From positions 1,032,398 to 1,096,397 of the forward strand of contig NZ_FNQT01000001.1 in the NCBI RefSeq assembly GCF_900107665.1: a stretch of DNA of 64,000 nt, given 5' to 3'. A program made the translations under genes and the position numbers. Source of the stretch: Haloplanus vescus (GTDB lineage Archaea > Halobacteriota > Halobacteria > Halobacteriales > Haloferacaceae). This document shows positions 60,645-64,000 of the stretch, piece after piece. The notes under the pieces were generated by a model. It had not been told where the DNA came from. It saw nothing but the letters and a program-made list of their open reading frames with translations, and did not search any database. Numbering within the stretch: position 1 is the first letter of the stretch; each line of letters starts with the position of its first letter.

Positions 60645-60671
60645 GATAAACTGTATGTCGCGATAGGAAAT
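60645..60671 (-). promoter_or_regulatory. Bipartite promoter element of rio2
   Basis: The plus strand reads GATAAA, 7 nt, then TCGCGATAGGAAAT. This matches the ubaA element (45798-45824) in both blocks and in spacing, with three of the seven spacer bases also equal. It is about 47 bp upstream of the rio2 ATG. Confidence 0.6.
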
Positions 60672-60703
60672 CGGGTGTTCGGCGTATCGGTGCCGCGGGA
60701 CAG

Positions 60704-61417
60704 TTACTCGTCGTCGAGGCTCGGGTGGGTGGGTTGATCGGAGGGATGTGGGTCCGCGAATCGCTCCCGGAGCAGTTCGCGGGCCTCGTCCTCGCGGCGA
60801 CGACGCTCGTCGTCGTCGATTTCCTCACAGCCCGGGGGCAGGTCCCGGCCCCGGTCGGTGAAGTAGCCGTCGGGCGCCACCCAGTCGTGATAGAAGGGCT
60901 GGTCCGCCTCTTCGAGTAGCGTCACCGCCACCTCGGCGCCGTGGCCGGCGTTGACGATGGCCTGATGTGGCTTGCCGGCGAGGCGCCCGGCCGCGTACAG
61001 CCCCGAGACGCCCGTCCGCCCTCGCTCGTCCGTCTCGACGAAGGGCTTGCCTCGGTCGACGACTTCGACCGCGTCGGGTAGGTAGTCGACGGCGTTTTTC
61101 GTCGCGACGACGACGCGGTCGGCGCGGTACTGGTCGCCCGACGCTGTCTCGGCGACGAACGGGTCGTCCGCGCGGAGGCGAGTCACTTCTGCCTCGCGGT
61201 GTTCACACCCCGCGCGGTCGGTGCCCTCGGCGAACAGGTCGAGCAACTGTCGGGCGTTGACGCCGGCGGGGAAGCCGGGGTAGTTCTCCAGATGCGCGTT
61301 GCGCCGGAGGATGGACCCACCAGCGTCCAGAACGAGCGTATCGAGACCGGCGCGAGCCGTGAACGTGGCCGCCGACAGACCGGCGACGCCACCACCGATA
61401 ATCAGTACGTCGTGCAT
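60704..61417 (-). CDS. FAD-dependent oxidoreductase (thioredoxin reductase-like, no redox CxxC)
   Basis: A 237-residue flavoprotein. Its FAD-binding fold VLIIGGGVAGLSAATFTARAG is at the N-terminus; RRNAHLENYPGFPAGV, RVVVATKNAVDYLPD and GVSGLYAAGRLAGKPHQAIVNAGHGAEVA follow, as in thioredoxin-reductase-like proteins. The CxxC active site and the central NADPH domain are missing, so it is not a thioredoxin reductase. The C-terminal tail is acidic and arginine-rich. The start is the ATG at 61417, not the upstream TTG. Electron donor and substrate are unknown. Confidence 0.85.
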   Translation of the reverse strand: MHDVLIIGGGVAGLSAATFTARAGLDTLVLDAGGSILRRNAHLENYPGFPAGVNARQLLDLFAEGTDRAGCEHREAEVTRLRADDPFVAETASGDQYRADRVVVATKNAVDYLPDAVEVVDRGKPFVETDERGRTGVSGLYAAGRLAGKPHQAIVNAGHGAEVAVTLLEEADQPFYHDWVAPDGYFTDRGRDLPPGCEEIDDDERRRREDEARELLRERFADPHPSDQPTHPSLDDE

Positions 61418-61606
61418 AGACGCCGACAAGCGGGGGCTCTACTTGTAGCCGCCGTCCGCGGTCGGGGGCGTCGTATGCTAGCTCGTCACGTTGTCGGCAC
61501 AATCGAAACGGACGCGCAATCGGAGCGTGACGCTGGCGACGCCGCTCGGCACTCGACGGTCCGAAGGATGGAGAGTGGTCGTGAGAGGGCGTCGACGCCG
61601 TCGTAG

Positions 61607-62992
61607 TCAGCCGCCGCGCTCGATGGTGACCGTCTCGTCGATGTCCAGCTGGTCGACGGTCGATTCGAGTCGCTCGATGGCCACGGCGATGTCGGAGACG
61701 AAGGCCGCCTGTTCGGCGTTCGCGTCGGCGATTGTCTCGACTTCGTCGGAGACACTCTTGGCGCGGTCAGCGGCGGTGTCGACCATGCTCGCCACCTCCT
61801 CGGTCCGGACGGCTTGGTCGTCGGTCGCCTCGGCGATGTCCTCCATGCCGGTCGACGTTTCGTCGACAACCTCGACGATGGTCTGCTGGTTGTCGACGAG
61901 CTCCCGAATCGTGTCGGTGCCGTCGTGCACCTCGTCGGCGACGTTCTCGACGCTCTCGATGGTCTCCTCGGCTTCGGTGCGGATTTCGCGGATAATCTCG
62001 TCGATGCGCTCGGACTCGGACTGCACCTCGGTCGCGAGCGATTTCACCTCGTCGGCGACGACGGCGAACCCGTCGCCCGCCTCGCCCGCCCGCGCGGCCT
62101 CGATGTTCGCGTTGAGCGCGAGGATGTTCGTCTGCTCGGCGATGTCGTTGATGACCTCCACGATGTCGTCGATGGCCGCGACCTGTTCCGCGAGGTTGCG
62201 AGTCCGGTCGGCCACCTCGTCGCTCCGCTCGGCCACGTCGCTCATGCGCTCGATGGCGTCGGCGCCCGATTCGGCGCTCTGGGCCGCGAGGCGTTCGGCC
62301 TTCGCGGCGCGTTCGTTAACCTCCTCGGCAGAGGCAGCGACCTCTTCGACCGTCGCCGAGAGCGAGCCGACCTCCTCGGCGACCTCCTCCATGTTCTCGA
62401 CCTGTTCGTCGGCCAGCGAGCGCGTGCTCTCGATGGCCTCGTCGACGCGTTCGGTCGTCTCGACGGCGCTATCTGCCTTCGTCGACACCTCCTCCGAGAC
62501 CTGTGACTGCACCTCGGTGATGGTCTGCTGTTGGTCCACGAGGTCGGTCACGTCGGTCGTCGTCTCCAGGGCGCCGACGAGTTCGCCGTCGGGGTCGCGG
62601 AGGGGGACGCCGGTCGATTGAACCCACCGCTCCCCGTCGGCGGTCGGGATGGACCGATACTCGTCTTCGGTCCGCGACTGGCCCTCGCGAGTGACGGTCT
62701 GGGCGAACGTCTCGTCGTCTTCGGAGATGGGATAGGCGTCGTAGACGTTCTCGCCGAGCACCGTCTCGGCGTCGAAGCCGGTCACCGCTTCGGCCACGTC
62801 GTTGTGGTGTGCGAGGCGGTCCTCGGTGTCGAGGACGACGGCCATCTTCGGGTAGTTCTCGACCAACTGCTCGAAGAGGCCGCGCCAGTAGTCGCGCTCG
62901 TATCGAAGCTGTTCGACTTCGCTTTCGGCCTCGACTTCGGGGGCGAGTCCACCGGCATCACGGTGTGTCGACTTCATCGTCGGTGCAGACAT
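61607..62992 (-). CDS. Soluble PAS-containing chemotaxis-type transducer
   Basis: A 461-residue halobacterial transducer without membrane helices. Residues about 30-160 form a PAS domain (LFEQLVENYPKMAVVLDTEDRL ... ERWVQSTGVPLRDPDGELVG). The rest is the long MCP signalling coiled coil with the invariant tip INDIAEQTNILALNANIEAARAGEAGDGFAVVADEVKSLA in character (about 310-350). It would signal through CheW/CheA from a cytoplasmic cue. No che genes are adjacent. The start is the ATG at 62992, with an in-frame ATG at 62977 as alternative. Confidence 0.9.
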   Translation of the reverse strand: MSAPTMKSTHRDAGGLAPEVEAESEVEQLRYERDYWRGLFEQLVENYPKMAVVLDTEDRLAHHNDVAEAVTGFDAETVLGENVYDAYPISEDDETFAQTVTREGQSRTEDEYRSIPTADGERWVQSTGVPLRDPDGELVGALETTTDVTDLVDQQQTITEVQSQVSEEVSTKADSAVETTERVDEAIESTRSLADEQVENMEEVAEEVGSLSATVEEVAASAEEVNERAAKAERLAAQSAESGADAIERMSDVAERSDEVADRTRNLAEQVAAIDDIVEVINDIAEQTNILALNANIEAARAGEAGDGFAVVADEVKSLATEVQSESERIDEIIREIRTEAEETIESVENVADEVHDGTDTIRELVDNQQTIVEVVDETSTGMEDIAEATDDQAVRTEEVASMVDTAADRAKSVSDEVETIADANAEQAAFVSDIAVAIERLESTVDQLDIDETVTIERGG

Positions 62993-63108
62993 TGCCGGGG
63001 ATATCGGTCGGGGCACCGTAAGCGTCACTCCGATAGAATCACGTGTGATACTGGGGCGAGGGGCGATTCGCCGCCGCGTCGACCGCGGACGTTCGAGTCG
63101 CGGGCGGT

Positions 63109-64000
63109 TCAGGCCTCGGGACGGACGCTCGACCGCAGCGCGACGCTGGCGATATTGCCCCCGCACTCGACGGTGCGCTGGAGGCTGGCAAGCACCCGCG
63201 AGAGGGCGTAGGCGCTGGCCGGCGACGACTCGAAGAGCGCCTCGTCGAGCGTTCGAACGTCGTCGACGAGTGCGTCGCGGCGGTCGAGTGCGTCGTGTGC
63301 GTGGTCGGGGTCGGCGTCGAGTGCCGCCGTCGTCGCCACCTCGACCGTCTCGCGGGCGTCGGCGGCGAGGGCAGTGACCTCGTCGAGAGCGTCGGCGTCG
63401 GTGTCGACGCGGTCGGCGAGCGACCCCAACCTGACGGCGTGGTCCGCGACGCGTTCGAGCTGCCGGGCGACGACGTAATACTCGAAGAGGGCGGCGCGCC
63501 GCACGTCGAGGTCGTCTATCTCCTCGAAGTCCGCGAGCGAGCGCGTGAAATGCCGGGTGAGCATGGCGAAGAGGCGGTCGACCTCGTCGTCGCGGTCGGC
63601 GAGGCGGTCGGCGTCCGTCTCCGCCGACAGGGCCTCGGCGGCGGTTCGATGCATGGAGCAGGCGGTGAACCGGAGCTGGGACACCGACTGTCGGATGGAC
63701 ACCTCGGAGGCGTCGAGGACGTTCTCGACGGTGACGTGCGTGTCCGTCTCCTCGGTGACGGAGAGGCCGACGGCCGTCTGGACGAACTGGCGGACCGCGC
63801 GTCGCTCGGCGTCGGTGAAGGTGGCGTCAGCGGGGGCCCGGAGCGTAATCCGGTCGTAGCCGACGGCGTCGGCCGCGCGGAGCGTCCGCCCGACCGCCTC
63901 GGGGTCGGCGCGCGGTAACGTGACCGTCGTAGAGCCGAGCGCACCGCCGTCGTGGGCGGCGCTGCGGACGACGAGCGAACCGTCGGTGTGCGGGTAGAGA
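63109..64000 (-). CDS. phoU: PhoU-family regulator, partial at window edge
   Basis: The frame is open to the last base, so the 5' end lies beyond the window; at least 296 residues are visible. The visible start (LYPHTDGSLVVRS) is the end of an AbrB/SpoVT-like DNA-binding domain. A middle region follows (TEETDTHVTVENVLDASEVSI), then a PhoU helical repeat (RHFTRSLADFEEID, YYVVARQLERVADHAVRLGSL). Haloarchaeal AbrB-PhoU proteins are thought to regulate phosphate uptake. No pst genes are visible on this side. Confidence 0.85.
   Translation of the reverse strand, partial: LYPHTDGSLVVRSAAHDGGALGSTTVTLPRADPEAVGRTLRAADAVGYDRITLRAPADATFTDAERRAVRQFVQTAVGLSVTEETDTHVTVENVLDASEVSIRQSVSQLRFTACSMHRTAAEALSAETDADRLADRDDEVDRLFAMLTRHFTRSLADFEEIDDLDVRRAALFEYYVVARQLERVADHAVRLGSLADRVDTDADALDEVTALAADARETVEVATTAALDADPDHAHDALDRRDALVDDVRTLDEALFESSPASAYALSRVLASLQRTVECGGNIASVALRSSVRPEA

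Noticed and set aside
60704-61417. Thioredoxin reductase
   Set aside because: The FAD fold is similar, but the protein is only 237 residues and lacks the CxxC redox centre and the NADPH domain.

Overview
The window is a 64 kb stretch of a haloarchaeal (class Halobacteria) chromosome. The base composition is high in G+C, roughly two thirds by eye. The predicted proteins are strongly acidic and poor in lysine. TATA-like elements lie about 26 bp upstream of start codons, so many genes appear to make leaderless transcripts. The gene set is archaeal: ribosomal proteins L40e and L15e, a thermosome subunit, SMC/ScpA, Rio2, UbaA, a ThiN-type regulator and archaeal-type LeuRS. The genus cannot be fixed from the sequence alone. 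No insertion sequence, CRISPR array or replication origin was found. There are two tRNA genes, tRNA-Ser(GGA) and tRNA-Pro(TGG).

Layout. 1-7.7 kb: a sugar-nucleotide transferase, a Tfx-like regulator, a TRAM protein, L40e, an MBL-fold hydrolase, a DUF99 protein, family 4 UDG, HisH, a PAS histidine kinase and prephenate dehydratase. 7.7-19 kb: LeuRS, a Tat lipoprotein, a thermosome subunit, several small proteins, tRNA-Ser, RidA, threonine ammonia-lyase, citrate synthase and dCTP deaminase. 19-21.7 kb: a thiamin locus with the regulator ThiR facing the thiazole synthase Thi4, which is followed by an unknown Cys/His-rich protein. 21.8-29.8 kb: a glutathionyl-hydroquinone-reductase-like protein, a membrane protein, an aspartate/tyrosine decarboxylase (MfnA), PEP synthase, a PhzF-like protein, a phosphoribosyltransferase and an AEC permease. 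29.8-34.5 kb: a condensin operon (coiled-coil protein, SMC, ScpA). 34.6-42.6 kb: HtpX, a KaiC-like remnant protein, a surface protein, CspA, a membrane histidine kinase, a CARF-like HTH regulator (HFX_2341 family), a zinc-finger protein and an SMR transporter.

42.7-44.8 kb is a low-G+C accessory patch. It holds one transglutaminase-like Tat lipoprotein and unrecognised sequence, and it ends at tRNA-Pro. 44.9-49 kb: UbaA, a DUF2071-like protein and an aldehyde ferredoxin oxidoreductase family enzyme. 49.1-54.3 kb is a self-contained envelope/export locus: a winged-helix regulator with a partner membrane protein, divergent from a COG1361-type surface protein and an RND/MMPL transporter, with a 14-bp palindrome between the two arms. 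54.4-58.9 kb is a putative inorganic-carbon uptake locus: an Lrp/AsnC regulator followed by DabB and DabA. The rest carries L15e, Rio2, a flavoprotein, a soluble chemotaxis-type transducer and a PhoU-family protein cut by the window edge.

The main non-coding observations are these. A 27-bp bipartite element has identical spacing in front of ubaA and rio2, 15 kb apart. Five 17-18 bp units, each starting with TGA, run directly out of the dabA stop codon. Three GTAACG boxes at exact 9-bp spacing lie in the promoter of the CARF-like regulator. A large bulged hairpin lies between pheA and leuS.
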